Below are positions 47,796 to 58,341 of a stretch of 64,000 bases of DNA, piece by piece. Every line of letters begins with the position of its first letter. Within the stretch, counting starts at the first letter, position 1. Both the position numbers and the translations under genes were made by a program. Origin of the DNA: Vibrio astriarenae (GTDB lineage: Bacteria; Pseudomonadota; Gammaproteobacteria; Enterobacterales; Vibrionaceae). The stretch covers positions 3,038,001 through 3,102,000 of the forward strand of contig NZ_CP047475.1 of the NCBI RefSeq assembly GCF_010587385.1, written 5' to 3'. Under the pieces are notes generated by a model. The model saw only the letters and a list, made by a program, of their open reading frames with translations. It ran no database searches and was not told the DNA's origin.

Positions 47796-48000
47796 CTCTA
47801 GCAAAAAAAAATAGTTAAACCCCTGTTTTAAAGAAGATTAACTCAAGATCCACACCTAGCATTTCGATCGCTGAATGATCCTTGATTGTGGAAAAATGTA
47901 TTTGCATTAGTGATAACGCACCTGAATCTTCGATCCAATTGCGCAACACATACGACTAAAACATAGTCGGTCATTGGATAAGATCAAATAGGAACAAGCC

Positions 48001-48210
48001 AAAAAGAAAAAAGCGGCTTCATTATGAGAGCCGCTTAGCAAATGAGGTTGTAATGATTTCATAAGAAATACAGCCACTACACCGAAAGCTACAAATTACA
48101 CTGGAAGCAATGTGAGCAATGTCGTGTCTGAGTGAACAAAGTCATTGGCGCAGCTGAAGCTACCATGAAGCACCTTTCCACCCGATACTTCGCCTTTGCC
48201 TTTATTCCCT
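48001..48210 (-). ncRNA. ryhB: RyhB iron-regulated small RNA
   Basis: The minus strand contains CGACATTGCTCACATTGC followed by TTCCAGT, the conserved pairing core of RyhB. It ends in AAGCGGCT...AGCCGCTT with a T-rich tail. At about 205 nt it is longer than E. coli RyhB (90 nt), as is known for Vibrio. The promoter is TTGAAA (48245-48240), 17 bp, TTATTT (48222-48217), overlapped by a Fur box. RyhB represses mRNAs of iron-using proteins when iron is scarce. Confidence 0.93.
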
Positions 48211-48224
48211 TTGACGAAATAAAC

Positions 48225-48274
48225 AATAATAGTTCTCATTTTCAAATGCAAGCGTTAATTGAGAATTAATCTCA
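48225..48274. promoter_or_regulatory. Fur boxes at the ryhB promoter
   Basis: Box 1 (48225-48243; minus strand GAAAATGAGAACTATTATT) matches the 19-bp Fur consensus at 14 positions and covers the spacer between -35 and -10. Box 2 (48260-48274; TGAGAATTAATCTCA) matches the 7-1-7 consensus at 11 of 14 positions and lies upstream of the -35. The arrangement fits tight iron repression. Confidence 0.8.
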
Positions 48275-48283
48275 TCTTTCTGC

Positions 48284-48736
48284 CTATTTGAGATCCACAA
48301 GGCTTTTAATGAAGTGGATACGCGATTCGCGTAATGGATCCACTGACTCAAAGTCCTCAATTTGATAACCATTGCGGATCAACAAGCGCAGCATACTTGG
48401 AAACTGATTGCGTGATTTCACTTTAAGACCTCGATAACCTCTATCGGCAACCCACGCTTCTTGCCTATCTAATAGCTTTTGAGCGACCCCTTTGTTCCTC
48501 GCCGCAGGAGAGACACCACCGAACCAGCTATAGTAAGTTTGCTGATCGATTTGGTAGCCAATCTTAAAGCCAAGTAACTGCTCTCCTTCCAGAGCCACGA
48601 GCACGAGCACGCCTTGCTTATCATCGAGCCTCAGAGCAAGGCTATCGGTTGTTTCTTTGCGTGCAAACTCTGTAATTTGCTCAACCACCTGCACCACTTC
48701 CTCGAGCGTACCCGGTCGAATTTCAATCGCTGACAT
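48284..48736 (-). CDS. GNAT-family N-acetyltransferase
   Basis: This 150-residue protein has the GNAT fold: IEIRPGTLEEV at the N-terminus and the acetyl-CoA site VSPAARNKGVAQKLLDRQ (R/Q-x-x-G-x-A), followed by VKSRNQFPSMLRLLIRNGY. ATG at 48736 is preceded by GGGAG and gives the family start. It lies between the hemB terminator and the ryhB promoter. The substrate is unknown. Confidence 0.85.
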   Translation of the reverse strand: MSAIEIRPGTLEEVVQVVEQITEFARKETTDSLALRLDDKQGVLVLVALEGEQLLGFKIGYQIDQQTYYSWFGGVSPAARNKGVAQKLLDRQEAWVADRGYRGLKVKSRNQFPSMLRLLIRNGYQIEDFESVDPLRESRIHFIKSLVDLK

Positions 48737-48758
48737 TTTGCTTTCTCCCAAATAAAAA

Positions 48759-48789
48759 GGGCTGATGCTCTGATAAGGAGCATCAGCCC
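48759..48789 (-). terminator. Terminator after hemB
   Basis: On the minus strand GAGCATCAGCCC pairs with GGGCTGATGCTC (read on the plus strand 48759-48770), loop of 7, followed by TTTTTATTT. It lies between hemB and the acetyltransferase gene, which therefore probably has its own promoter or depends on read-through. Confidence 0.85.
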
Positions 48790-48825
48790 ACAAAAAGCAT
48801 AAGACCAAGCTTAGCAACTGTATCG

Positions 48826-49959
<1,134 letters not shown>

Positions 49960-50070
49960 TCACTATGCGTTAATCGCGCTAGCAAATACAGCACAAAATC
50001 ACTGCTTGCTTTGAAAAAGCGCAAGGGTAAGCTATCACCTATCTATCGAAGACAAAATGAATAGCTAACC

Positions 50071-50832
50071 ATGATTGATACCCACGCCCATATCTATGCT
50101 TCTGAGTTCGACCAAGACCGCGATGAGGTTGTCGAGCGCGCCCTTGCTCAGGGTATTAACCAAATCCTACTCCCAAATATCGACCTCGATTCGATAGTGC
50201 CTATGCTGGCAACGGAAGCTCGTTACCCAGACGTCTGCCGCTCTATGATGGGACTACACCCTTGTTATGTCGATGGCGATGTTGAGCAAACACTTGCGAC
50301 GGTCAAGGTCTGGTTCGATAAACACCCATTTATTGCTGTGGGAGAGATTGGTATCGATCTCTATTGGGATAAGACCTATCGTCAAGAGCAAGAGTGGGCG
50401 TTCACGACTCAACTTAATTGGGCTAAAGCGCTTAACCTACCCGTCGTCATCCACACGCGTGATTCGATAGAAGAGACCTTGACCCTGCTTGAACAGGAGC
50501 AAGATGGTCAGCTACGAGGGGTATTCCACTGCTTCGGTGGCAGTGTTGATGAAGCGAAAGCGATCAACGAGCTTGGCTTTCATCTTGGCTTAGGCGGCGT
50601 TTCTACCTTTAAAAATGGGGGTATGGATAAGGTTATTCCACATCTTGATCTTAGCAAAGTTATCCTAGAAACAGACTGTCCTTACCTTGCACCAGTACCA
50701 CATCGCGGTAAGCGCAATGAACCGGCCTATACTCAATTAGTCGCTCAGCGTGTCGCTGATCTTCGTGAAATGAGCATAGAAGAGGTTGATGTTCTCACCA
50801 CCGACAATGCGCGAAAGCTCTTCAAGCTTTAA
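50071..50832 (+). CDS. tatD: TatD-family metal-dependent DNase
   Basis: The 253 residues begin with the metal motif MIDTHAHIYAS. GEIGIDLYWDK, VVIHTRDS, GVFHCFGG and LETDCPYLAPVPHRGKRNEP complete the TatD active site (His, Glu, Asp). TatD is an exonuclease linked to DNA repair and degradation. It is convergent with tatC, across a shared terminator; in E. coli tatD follows tatC in the same operon, so the orientation differs here. Confidence 0.93.
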   Translation: MIDTHAHIYASEFDQDRDEVVERALAQGINQILLPNIDLDSIVPMLATEARYPDVCRSMMGLHPCYVDGDVEQTLATVKVWFDKHPFIAVGEIGIDLYWDKTYRQEQEWAFTTQLNWAKALNLPVVIHTRDSIEETLTLLEQEQDGQLRGVFHCFGGSVDEAKAINELGFHLGLGGVSTFKNGGMDKVIPHLDLSKVILETDCPYLAPVPHRGKRNEPAYTQLVAQRVADLREMSIEEVDVLTTDNARKLFKL

Positions 50833-50845
50833 CTTCCCAAAAAAC

Positions 50846-50876
50846 AAACAGACCAAGCACAAGGCTTGGTCTGTTT
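50846..50876. terminator. Bidirectional terminator between tatD and tatC
   Basis: AAACAGACCAAGC-acaag-GCTTGGTCTGTTT is a perfect 13-bp stem between the convergent genes, with A and T runs at its ends. Confidence 0.85.
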
Positions 50877-50915
50877 ATAGGTGTCGAGTTTATAAGTATC
50901 GAGCGTTTATCTCAG

Positions 50916-51662
50916 CTACTCTTCTTCCGCTTCTGGGGCTTCTTTACGAGTATAAAAACGAGCAAAGAACAAACCGACCTCAAACAACAAACACATTGGG
51001 ATTGCCAATAGGGTTTGCGAAATCATATCCGGTGGCGTGAGCATCATGCCAACGACGAACGCACCAACAATGATATATGGGCGCTTTTCTGCCAGTGTTT
51101 TCGGGTCTGTTGCTCCTGTCCAACATAGCAAGATAATGGCAACAGGCACCTCAAACGCAATACCAAAGGCCATGAACAGTGCCAATACGAAATCGAGATA
51201 GCTCGAGATGTCGGTAGCAAACTCAACTCCACCCAATGAAATCGCGGTAAAGAAGCCAAATACCAGTGGGAATACCACAAAGTAAGCAAAGGCAACACCA
51301 CAATAAAACAGCAGCGAGCTTGAGAACATCAGCGGCATGATCAGCTTACGCTCATGTTTGTAGAGGCCTGGAGCAACAAATGCCCACACCTGATACAAAA
51401 TAAAGGGTACCGCGATAAATACCGCACTAATCAACGTTAGCTTTAACGGTGTAAAGAAGGGAGAGGCAACATCGGTTGCAATCATGGTTGCCCCTTCAGG
51501 CAAGCGCTCTACTAAAGGCGCTGAAACAAACTCATATATTTCGTTTGAAAAGTAAATCAAGCCAATGAAGATCACCAATACCGCTGCGATAGCGCGCAAT
51601 AGGCGGTCGCGCAGCTCTAGTAAGTGCGCGATCAGTGGCTGGGTTTGTTCAACAGAAGACAT
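50916..51662 (-). CDS. tatC: Twin-arginine translocase subunit TatC
   Basis: This 248-residue protein has six membrane helices. Its N-terminus [21 protein letters not shown] carries the conserved HLxELR that recognises twin-arginine signal peptides; FAxFVVFP-type sequence ([14 protein letters not shown]) and the Glu in FEVPVAI follow. ATG at 51662 has AGAGGAT upstream. It is the last gene of tatABC. Confidence 0.96.
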   Translation of the reverse strand: MSSVEQTQPLIAHLLELRDRLLRAIAAVLVIFIGLIYFSNEIYEFVSAPLVERLPEGATMIATDVASPFFTPLKLTLISAVFIAVPFILYQVWAFVAPGLYKHERKLIMPLMFSSSLLFYCGVAFAYFVVFPLVFGFFTAISLGGVEFATDISSYLDFVLALFMAFGIAFEVPVAIILLCWTGATDPKTLAEKRPYIIVGAFVVGMMLTPPDMISQTLLAIPMCLLFEVGLFFARFYTRKEAPEAEEE

Positions 51663-51772
51663 AATTATCCTCTTGGATATCCTCTTGGGATGACGATGAG
51701 ACATGGCAGTAAGCCATGCCGTTATCCAATAATCATAAAGGCAAAAAGAGCTGCACAATGCAGCTCTATCTA

Positions 51773-52195
51773 TTAATCAGCTTTCGAGTCTGGCTGCTTA
51801 ACATCTAATGTTTCGCTAGCCGCGGACACGTCTACTGATCGCTTAGGCTGCGTATCGACCGTGTCTGTCTGATTCGGCTCGGCAGACGCATTCTCTTTGG
51901 TTGCAGCATATGGTCGCTGCACGTCTTGCGCTGCTTGCTTTAGCTCATCGATGGAAGACTTCAACTCTGGAGAGAGGTCCTGCATTCCCATTTGCTCCGC
52001 TTTTTTCAGGTTCTCTTGCAGTTCTTGAACCTTGAGCTCATGAGACAGTTCGTCTTTTACATTATTCGCCATTGCTTTCGCGCCGGAGATAAAGCGAGAC
52101 ACACTGCGAATCGCGTGAGGTAGGCGCTCTGGCCCCAGAACCACCAGCCCCACAACAGAGATTAATACCAGTTCCCAAAAACCGATATCAAACAC
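51773..52195 (-). CDS. tatB: Twin-arginine translocase subunit TatB
   Basis: This 140-residue protein has an N-terminal membrane helix ([22 protein letters not shown], key residues Glu8 and the GPERLP hinge), an amphipathic helix and a charged disordered tail. TatB forms the receptor complex with TatC. tatA ends 3 bp upstream. MFDIGFWEL is the family start. Confidence 0.95.
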   Translation of the reverse strand: MFDIGFWELVLISVVGLVVLGPERLPHAIRSVSRFISGAKAMANNVKDELSHELKVQELQENLKKAEQMGMQDLSPELKSSIDELKQAAQDVQRPYAATKENASAEPNQTDTVDTQPKRSVDVSAASETLDVKQPDSKAD

Positions 52196-52198
52196 GGA

Positions 52199-52441
52199 TT
52201 ACGCCTGCTCTTTGTCTTTCTTTGTTTCTTCAACAGAAGCGTCGGTCTTCTGCTGTTCGATGTTTTTCTGTTCGAAGTCAGCGTCTTTTTTCTTTGCTGC
52301 CTCATCATCGTTCATCGCATTCTTGAAGCCCTTTACTGCGCTACCAAGATCACCACCGATGTTACGTAGTTTCTTTGTACCAAACAGTAGAACAACGATT
52401 ACGGCAATAATAAGAAGTTGCCAAACACTAATACCACCCAT
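52199..52441 (-). CDS. tatA: Twin-arginine translocase subunit TatA
   Basis: This 80-residue pore-forming subunit begins [27 protein letters not shown], shown here by its helix and FGTKKLR hinge, followed by [15 protein letters not shown] and a Lys/Glu-rich tail. It forms oligomers that carry folded substrates across the inner membrane. It starts 36 bp after ubiB. Confidence 0.96.
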   Translation of the reverse strand: MGGISVWQLLIIAVIVVLLFGTKKLRNIGGDLGSAVKGFKNAMNDDEAAKKKDADFEQKNIEQQKTDASVEETKKDKEQA

Positions 52442-52477
52442 TCTCTATTCCTCGGGTTATTATTAAGAAAATCTCAA

Positions 52478-54142
52478 CTATCGACGGTATGCTCGCCAGC
52501 TTAGTAGCCAAGCAACGCACCCACCAACCGCACCAAACAGTGATAATTCATCATACTGATGGTGATTCATTAGTATCGCTGAACACACCATAAGTGTGGC
52601 ACCGATACCAAATAAAAACTGTCCAGTCGCCTGATTGCGTTTGGAATCTCTATACCCTTGATAGAGCCTTTCCATCTTCACATTCATCGACTTACCTTGC
52701 TTCAAGCTATCGTACAGCAGTTCTGGCAATTCAGGCAATTTTTCCGCCCAAAATGGTGCGCGATCTTTCACTGCGTTCACAACCGCCATTGGGCCGACTT
52801 GATTCATCATCCACTTTTCAAGAAACGGCTTCGCCGTATCCCATAAGTCTAGCTGTGGATAGAGTTGACGCCCTAATCCTTCAACGTAAAGCAGCGTCTT
52901 TTGCAATAACACCAACTGTGGCTGCACTTCCATATTGAAGCGGCGGGCGGTATTGAACAGATTTAACAATACGTGGCCAAACGAAATCTCACACAGCGGC
53001 TTAGCAAAAATAGGCTCACAAACAATACGGATTGCGAACTCAAACTCATCGACATTGGTTTCACGTGGAACCCAACCCGACTCAACATGAAGCTCAGCAA
53101 CACGTCGATAATCACGGTTAAAGAACGCAAGAAAGTTCTCAGCAAGATAACGCTTATCGTCGCTGTTTAGCGTGCCGACGATACCGCAGTCCAGACCAAT
53201 CCACTGAGGATTCTCTGGGTGTGCTTTTTCAACAAACACATTACCAGGGTGCATATCGGCATGGAAAAAACTGTCACGGAACACTTGAGTGAAGAACACA
53301 CTCACACCGCGCTCGGCCAACAGCTTCATGTTCGTACCATTGGCACGCAAACCTTCGATATCGGAAACCTGATAACCATAGATACGCTCAGAAACCATCA
53401 CCGTCTCATTGCTATGGTCGGTAATCACCTCCGGTACGTAGAGCTCTTCACTGCCTTCAAAGTTGCGTCGCAGTTGAATCGCATTTGCCGCCTCACGGCG
53501 CAAATCCAGTTCATCAATCAGGGTCTTTTCGTATTCCCGTACGACTTCGACTGGCTTGAGCCGACGCGCTTCAGGAAGCATCTTAGCCACCAGGTGCGCC
53601 ATGCGGAACATCAGTTTGAGATCCGCATCAATCACCGGACGAATATCCGGGCGAATGACCTTGAGTACCACCTCTCGACCAGAGTCTTTTAGTTTGGCTG
53701 TGTGAACCTGAGCAATTGACGCAGAAGCCAGTGGCACCTCATCAAAGTCGGTAAACCACTGCTCAAGCTTACCACCTAACGCCTTTTCCATTTGTTCACG
53801 GGCCATTCGGCCATCAAAGGGGGCGACGTTATCTTGCAACTCTGCTAGTGGGTCGGCGATGTGCGGCGGAAGCAGGTCTCTGCGCGTTGACATCATTTGG
53901 CCAAACTTAATCCATACTGGGCCAAGTTCTTGCAGTGCCTCACGTAAACGCTCGCCAAGCTCCTTGTCACTGTGACGATTTTTCATCCAAAACAGCGTTT
54001 TACGCATCAAACGCGGAGTTTTGAAGCGTTGCGAAACGTCCGCACTAAACGGAGATTGCTCGTTAGGCAGGAGATCATCCAAACCATACTCAAGATGGAC
54101 TTGAATGATGCGATAGAGACGTTTTAGCTCTGACAGTGTCAT
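52478..54142 (-). CDS. ubiB: Ubiquinone biosynthesis kinase-like ATPase UbiB
   Basis: This 554-residue protein of the ADCK/UbiB family has [14 protein letters not shown] (the KxGQ motif), [15 protein letters not shown] (the Ala-rich loop), the VLKVIRP Lys, FHADMHPGN and GLDCGIVG (DFG equivalent). Two C-terminal membrane helices are present. It helps extract ubiquinone precursors from the membrane. Its ATG overlaps the ubiJ stop by 4 bp. Confidence 0.95.
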   Translation of the reverse strand: MTLSELKRLYRIIQVHLEYGLDDLLPNEQSPFSADVSQRFKTPRLMRKTLFWMKNRHSDKELGERLREALQELGPVWIKFGQMMSTRRDLLPPHIADPLAELQDNVAPFDGRMAREQMEKALGGKLEQWFTDFDEVPLASASIAQVHTAKLKDSGREVVLKVIRPDIRPVIDADLKLMFRMAHLVAKMLPEARRLKPVEVVREYEKTLIDELDLRREAANAIQLRRNFEGSEELYVPEVITDHSNETVMVSERIYGYQVSDIEGLRANGTNMKLLAERGVSVFFTQVFRDSFFHADMHPGNVFVEKAHPENPQWIGLDCGIVGTLNSDDKRYLAENFLAFFNRDYRRVAELHVESGWVPRETNVDEFEFAIRIVCEPIFAKPLCEISFGHVLLNLFNTARRFNMEVQPQLVLLQKTLLYVEGLGRQLYPQLDLWDTAKPFLEKWMMNQVGPMAVVNAVKDRAPFWAEKLPELPELLYDSLKQGKSMNVKMERLYQGYRDSKRNQATGQFLFGIGATLMVCSAILMNHHQYDELSLFGAVGGCVAWLLSWRAYRR

Positions 54143-54744
54143 AGCGTCTCCAGCAGTGCATTGAGGCGAGCTTCAACCTGCGCAGCTTGGCTTTTTACAT
54201 CATCGACTTGGTCACAAAAATGAGCTACCTCTAACGGTGCAGGTGCAATGCGCCACTCTTCTGTTAACACCTCTGCGATGTGCCTTTGATGACGCTGCGC
54301 TCGTTGTTGAACAAACTGCCCAACTTGTTTGACGCTATACACCGCTGAATGAGCAAAAGCATCACCTGTCGCTTTTGACAGCCACTCTTCCACGTCTGGT
54401 TTCGCCTCATCAAAAAGTTTTGCTAATGATTGAGCCAGCTGAATATCACCTTCAAGCACCAACTTATCTTGTTTGATCAAACGCGTGATATTCGATTGGT
54501 CTTTCAACTCAGGCAGCACAGCAAGCGATAAAGAGAGATCGCAGTCAGGCTCGCCCTCATAAGCCGCCAACACATCAATTTGCTGGCTAAAGACAAAAGT
54601 CAGGCCATGATTGAGCTCTTTGATGTGAACCCGAATCACCTTCCCCTTTAAGCGAGCAAGGCGCTGCTGAGCATCACTACTCTCGTTAATACAGAGGTTC
54701 AACGCGGTCTCAATGCCCGCGGTGACTAATGGCATCAATGGCAT
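54139..54744 (-). CDS. ubiJ: Ubiquinone biosynthesis accessory factor UbiJ
   Basis: This 201-residue SCP2-domain lipid-binding protein (about residues 10-110) with a C-terminal coiled coil begins [17 protein letters not shown]. UbiJ holds the lipid intermediates in the Ubi complex and binds UbiK (35.8 kb). GGGAGG lies 4 bp before the ATG. Order ubiE-ubiJ-ubiB is the E. coli one. Confidence 0.93.
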   Translation of the reverse strand: MPLMPLVTAGIETALNLCINESSDAQQRLARLKGKVIRVHIKELNHGLTFVFSQQIDVLAAYEGEPDCDLSLSLAVLPELKDQSNITRLIKQDKLVLEGDIQLAQSLAKLFDEAKPDVEEWLSKATGDAFAHSAVYSVKQVGQFVQQRAQRHQRHIAEVLTEEWRIAPAPLEVAHFCDQVDDVKSQAAQVEARLNALLETL

Positions 54745-54753
54745 ACAGCCTCC

Positions 54754-55536
54754 CTAAAACTTGTAGCCTCGGTGAAGCGCCACAATACCGCCCGTCAGAT
54801 TATAGTAGCTCGTCTGGTCAAAACCGGCGTTATCCATCATACCCTGCAGAGTCTCTTGATCTGGGTGCATGCGAATGGATTCAGCCAGGTAGCGGTAACT
54901 TTCTGCATCGTTTGCCACCAGCTCACCCATTTTCGGCAATAAGTGGAAAGAGTACGCATCGTAGATTTTAGAGAGAGGGTCAAGGATCGGTTTAGAGAAC
55001 TCTAGCACCAACAAACGACCGCCAGGCTTAAGAACGCGATACATAGAGCGCAGGGCTTTGTCTTTATCGGTCACATTACGTAGACAGAAGCTAATCGTAA
55101 TGGCATCAAAATAGTCATCAGGGAATGGCAGCTCTTCGGCATTCGCTTGCACATAGTGCACGTTACCAACGATACCTGAATCGCGCAGCTTGTCGCGACC
55201 CACATTCAGCATTGAATTGTTGATATCGGCTAAAACAACATGGCCTTTTTCACCCACAATTCGCGAGAATTTTGCGGTCAGGTCACCAGTACCACCACCA
55301 AGATCGAGAATACGCTGACCTGGGCGAGCACCACTGCAATCAATCGTAAAGCGCTTCCAAATGCGGTGGATACCACCCGACATTAAGTCGTTCATTAGGT
55401 CATATTTTGCTGCCACTGAGTGGAAGACTTGCGCTACTTTCTGCACCTTCTCTTCTTTCGCTACCGTCGTAAAGCCAAAGTGAGTGGTGCTAGGGTTTTC
55501 TTGCTCTAGTTGCGTGTTTACACTGGTGTCCGTCAT
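54754..55536 (-). CDS. ubiE: Ubiquinone/menaquinone C-methyltransferase UbiE
   Basis: This 260-residue SAM methyltransferase has motif [18 protein letters not shown], then [17 protein letters not shown] and the UbiE signature [24 protein letters not shown], given here in part. It methylates both ubiquinone and menaquinone precursors, which suits an organism with aerobic respiration and fumarate reductase. ATG at 55536 has AGAGGA upstream. Confidence 0.96.
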   Translation of the reverse strand: MTDTSVNTQLEQENPSTTHFGFTTVAKEEKVQKVAQVFHSVAAKYDLMNDLMSGGIHRIWKRFTIDCSGARPGQRILDLGGGTGDLTAKFSRIVGEKGHVVLADINNSMLNVGRDKLRDSGIVGNVHYVQANAEELPFPDDYFDAITISFCLRNVTDKDKALRSMYRVLKPGGRLLVLEFSKPILDPLSKIYDAYSFHLLPKMGELVANDAESYRYLAESIRMHPDQETLQGMMDNAGFDQTSYYNLTGGIVALHRGYKF

Positions 55537-55613
55537 TATCTGTCCTCTTGGTGCAGCGAACGTCGTGGGGAAGAACTTAAGCGTATCTTACGCCTCCCTA
55601 ATGCTGCAGCGAA

Positions 55614-57143
55614 CTAGTTTACTTTATCCTCTATCGGTTGTCTTTCTGCTTGTTGCATTTGTGTATCTGGATCATTGTGCGACAGCTCAGACAGGGCTGG
55701 AGAAATTGGACGCTTTATCTCTACACCTAGCTGTTTAAAGCTTTCTGCCTGACGAATAGCGTTGCCTCGACCTGTTGCCAGCTTGTTCATTGCACCTTGA
55801 TATTGCTGGTTTGCTTTGTCTAATGCCCCACCGAGGCCTTCCATATCATCAACAAATAGGCGCAACTTGTCATAAAGCTTGCCTGCACGCTCAGCAATCA
55901 GCTTGGCATTTTGATTCTGGCGATCATTGCGCCACAGATTGTCAATCGTGCGCAAGGCCACCAACAACGTGGTTGGGCTCACCAGTAAGATGTTGTTATC
56001 GAACGCATCACTCACTAAGCTTGGGTCAGCCTCAATGGCGACTTGGAAAGCAGGCTCTACCGGGATAAACATCAACACATAATCAAGGCTCTCGATACCT
56101 TGCAGTTGATGATAGTCTTTCTGCCCTAACCCTTTAATATGCGCTCTAACCGATAGCAAGTGCTCACTTAACGCACGTTTTCGCTCGGTATCTTCCTGTG
56201 CGTTAAAATAGCGTTCATAGGCGACAAGCGTCATCTTAGCATCAATAATCACCTGCTTGCCTTGCGGTAGATTGACGATCACATCGGGCTGATAGCGTTT
56301 ACCTAGCTCACTCTTATAGCTGGTTTGTGTTGTGTATTCGTGCCCTTCACGCAGTCCTGATTCAGCCAATACACGCGCAAGCACCACTTCCCCCCAGTTG
56401 CCCTGTTGCTTATTATCGCCTTTCAGTGCGTTGGTTAAGTTGACGGCTTCCTGGGTCATTCGCTCATTCAGCTGCTGCAATTTTTGCAGCTCATGAACTA
56501 AGGTGTGACGCTCTTTGGCTTCAACGGTAAAGCTATCACTGACCTGTTTCTTGAACCCTTCTAATTGCTCTTTAAGGGGGGATAACAACCCTTCTAAACT
56601 GGTCTTGTTTTGCTGATCAACCTTGGCGGTTTTCGCCTCAAACAACTGATTAGCAAGTTGCTCAAACTGCTGTTTCAAGCGCTCTTCGGCTTGTTCAAGC
56701 AACTGCAACTTCTCTTGATTTGCTTTGCTCTCTTGTTGGTGACGCGCTTCTTGCTCACGCAGGCTCGCCTCAAGCTCTGACTTTTGTTCACGCATTACCT
56801 CCAAGTCATGAGCATACTGCTCGCGCTCATTGCGCAGTGACTCAAAATGACGCAGTTTTTCGAGCATTGCCATCATCTTGCCATGGGTTTGTTTGAGCTC
56901 GTGCGCAGCTTTATCTCTTTCAATATCGAGCTCGTCCAACTCTTGCTGGCTCTGCACTAAACTCTGTTTTAGTTGTTGACTCTCTGATTGATGTAGCTGG
57001 CTTTTCAGCTCAAGCTCTTGCTCAAGCAGTTGGCATTGTGCCTGTAACTTATTTTTCATCCACCAGCTGGCAACACCGGCGCTAATTATGCTGCCTCCAG
57101 CCAATGCCATTAGTGTGGTTTGATGATCGAGGAGCCACTGCAT
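55614..57143 (-). CDS. rmuC: RmuC-family DNA recombination protein
   Basis: This 509-residue protein has an N-terminal membrane helix (TTLMALAGGSIISAGVASWW), a long coiled coil (about residues 30-220) and the PD-(D/E)xK-like RmuC domain (NWGEVVLARVLAESGLREGHE; YQPDVIVNLPQGKQVIIDAK with Asp and Lys of the putative nuclease centre). RmuC limits inversion at short repeats. ATG at 57143 has AAGGA 9 bp upstream. It is first in a row with ubiE-ubiJ-ubiB-tatABC. Confidence 0.93.
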   Translation of the reverse strand: MQWLLDHQTTLMALAGGSIISAGVASWWMKNKLQAQCQLLEQELELKSQLHQSESQQLKQSLVQSQQELDELDIERDKAAHELKQTHGKMMAMLEKLRHFESLRNEREQYAHDLEVMREQKSELEASLREQEARHQQESKANQEKLQLLEQAEERLKQQFEQLANQLFEAKTAKVDQQNKTSLEGLLSPLKEQLEGFKKQVSDSFTVEAKERHTLVHELQKLQQLNERMTQEAVNLTNALKGDNKQQGNWGEVVLARVLAESGLREGHEYTTQTSYKSELGKRYQPDVIVNLPQGKQVIIDAKMTLVAYERYFNAQEDTERKRALSEHLLSVRAHIKGLGQKDYHQLQGIESLDYVLMFIPVEPAFQVAIEADPSLVSDAFDNNILLVSPTTLLVALRTIDNLWRNDRQNQNAKLIAERAGKLYDKLRLFVDDMEGLGGALDKANQQYQGAMNKLATGRGNAIRQAESFKQLGVEIKRPISPALSELSHNDPDTQMQQAERQPIEDKVN

Positions 57144-57275
57144 GGTCACAATCCTTAAGTTAGCGAGTAAGTCTCTAATAATGGTATTTTTATACTGGAT
57201 AAATGTCCAGTTTTGACGCAAATAAGAGTGGCTATAAACTAGGCGTCCCTAACCCGTTTTTATATGGACATCATC

Positions 57276-58190
57276 ATGAACGAGCGCCGCGCTCTGTTAT
57301 TTGGCCTATCTGCCGTGCTTCTTTGGTCAACGGTGGCCACCGCATTCAAATTGACGCTAGCCGAGTTTTCTCCGATTCAAATGCTCACCATCGCCAGCAT
57401 GGTTTCCGCGCTTGCCTTGTTTTGCGTCTGCGCGGCAAAAGGAACCCTCAAGCAAATAGCACCAACCTTTCTCGCCAACCCTGGCTACTACCTATTGCTC
57501 GGCTTGATCAATCCTTTGGCCTATTATCTCATTCTGTTCAAAGCTTACGATCTGCTTCCTGCCTCACAAGCACAAGCCATCAACTACAGTTGGGCAATCA
57601 CCTTAACCCTGATGGCGGCCGTATTTCTTGGCCAGAAAATCCGCAAACAAGACTGGATAGCTTGCGCATTGAGTTACTTTGGCGTGATTGTCATTGCGAC
57701 CCAAGGTGATCTATTGAGCCTCAACTTTGAGAGCCCACTTGGTGTTGGTCTCGCCCTACTCTCGACACTGCTGTGGGCGGGTTACTGGATCCTCAATACC
57801 AAAAACAAAGCGGACCCTATTGTCGCCGTTCTTCTCGGTTTTTTGGTGGCGATTCCATTTGCCATTGGATTGATGATTTATGAAGGTATCGGCTTTGCCA
57901 ATATTACCCAACAGGGCTGGCTTGCTGTGACTTATGTGGGTCTTTTTGAAATGGGGGTGACCTTCGTTTTGTGGCTATCTGCTCTCAAGCTGACCAACAA
58001 CACGGCACGCATCAGTAACCTGATATTTGCTTCGCCCTTTATTTCCCTCATGCTTTTATCGACTATTATCGGCGAGGATATCCACCCGAGCACGTTGGTA
58101 GGACTCGTGCTGATTATTATTGGCTTGGTGATACAACAACTAAAAATAAGGCCAACCAACAACAATTCAGCTTCCGAACGCAAAGCCTGA
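57276..58190 (+). CDS. DMT (EamA) family transporter
   Basis: This 304-residue inner-membrane protein has ten hydrophobic helices in two EamA repeats (ALLFGLSAVLLWSTVATAF; GLALLSTLLWAGYWIL). EamA proteins export amino acids or other metabolites; no substrate can be read from the sequence. ATG at 57276 (MNERRALLFG) is preferred to the ATG four codons upstream; GGA lies 9 bp before it. Confidence 0.88.
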   Translation: MNERRALLFGLSAVLLWSTVATAFKLTLAEFSPIQMLTIASMVSALALFCVCAAKGTLKQIAPTFLANPGYYLLLGLINPLAYYLILFKAYDLLPASQAQAINYSWAITLTLMAAVFLGQKIRKQDWIACALSYFGVIVIATQGDLLSLNFESPLGVGLALLSTLLWAGYWILNTKNKADPIVAVLLGFLVAIPFAIGLMIYEGIGFANITQQGWLAVTYVGLFEMGVTFVLWLSALKLTNNTARISNLIFASPFISLMLLSTIIGEDIHPSTLVGLVLIIIGLVIQQLKIRPTNNNSASERKA

Positions 58191-58276
58191 GAAACGTATT
58201 CAAGTCTATACAACTGGACTCGATCATACTCAACAACAGGCGTATCATGTGGGGCCTATTTTCTTGCTTTATAGAT

Positions 58277-58300
58277 AGAAGCCTAAGTAGTTAGGCTTCT
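58277..58300. terminator. Hairpin terminator after the DMT transporter gene
   Basis: AGAAGCCTAA-gtag-TTAGGCTTCT followed by TATAG, 86 bp after the stop and 41 bp before the next start. The T tract is poor, so it may be leaky. Confidence 0.55.
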
Positions 58301-58341
58301 TATAGCACCCAGTGTGCAAGTAACATGGATTGGAGCATCAC

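Noticed and set aside
47623..48000. Replication origin, because of DnaA boxes and GATC sites
   Set aside because: There are only two exact boxes and no AT-rich unwinding region, and the genes typical of Vibrio origins (mnmG, mioC, rctB) are absent; control of polA is a simpler explanation.
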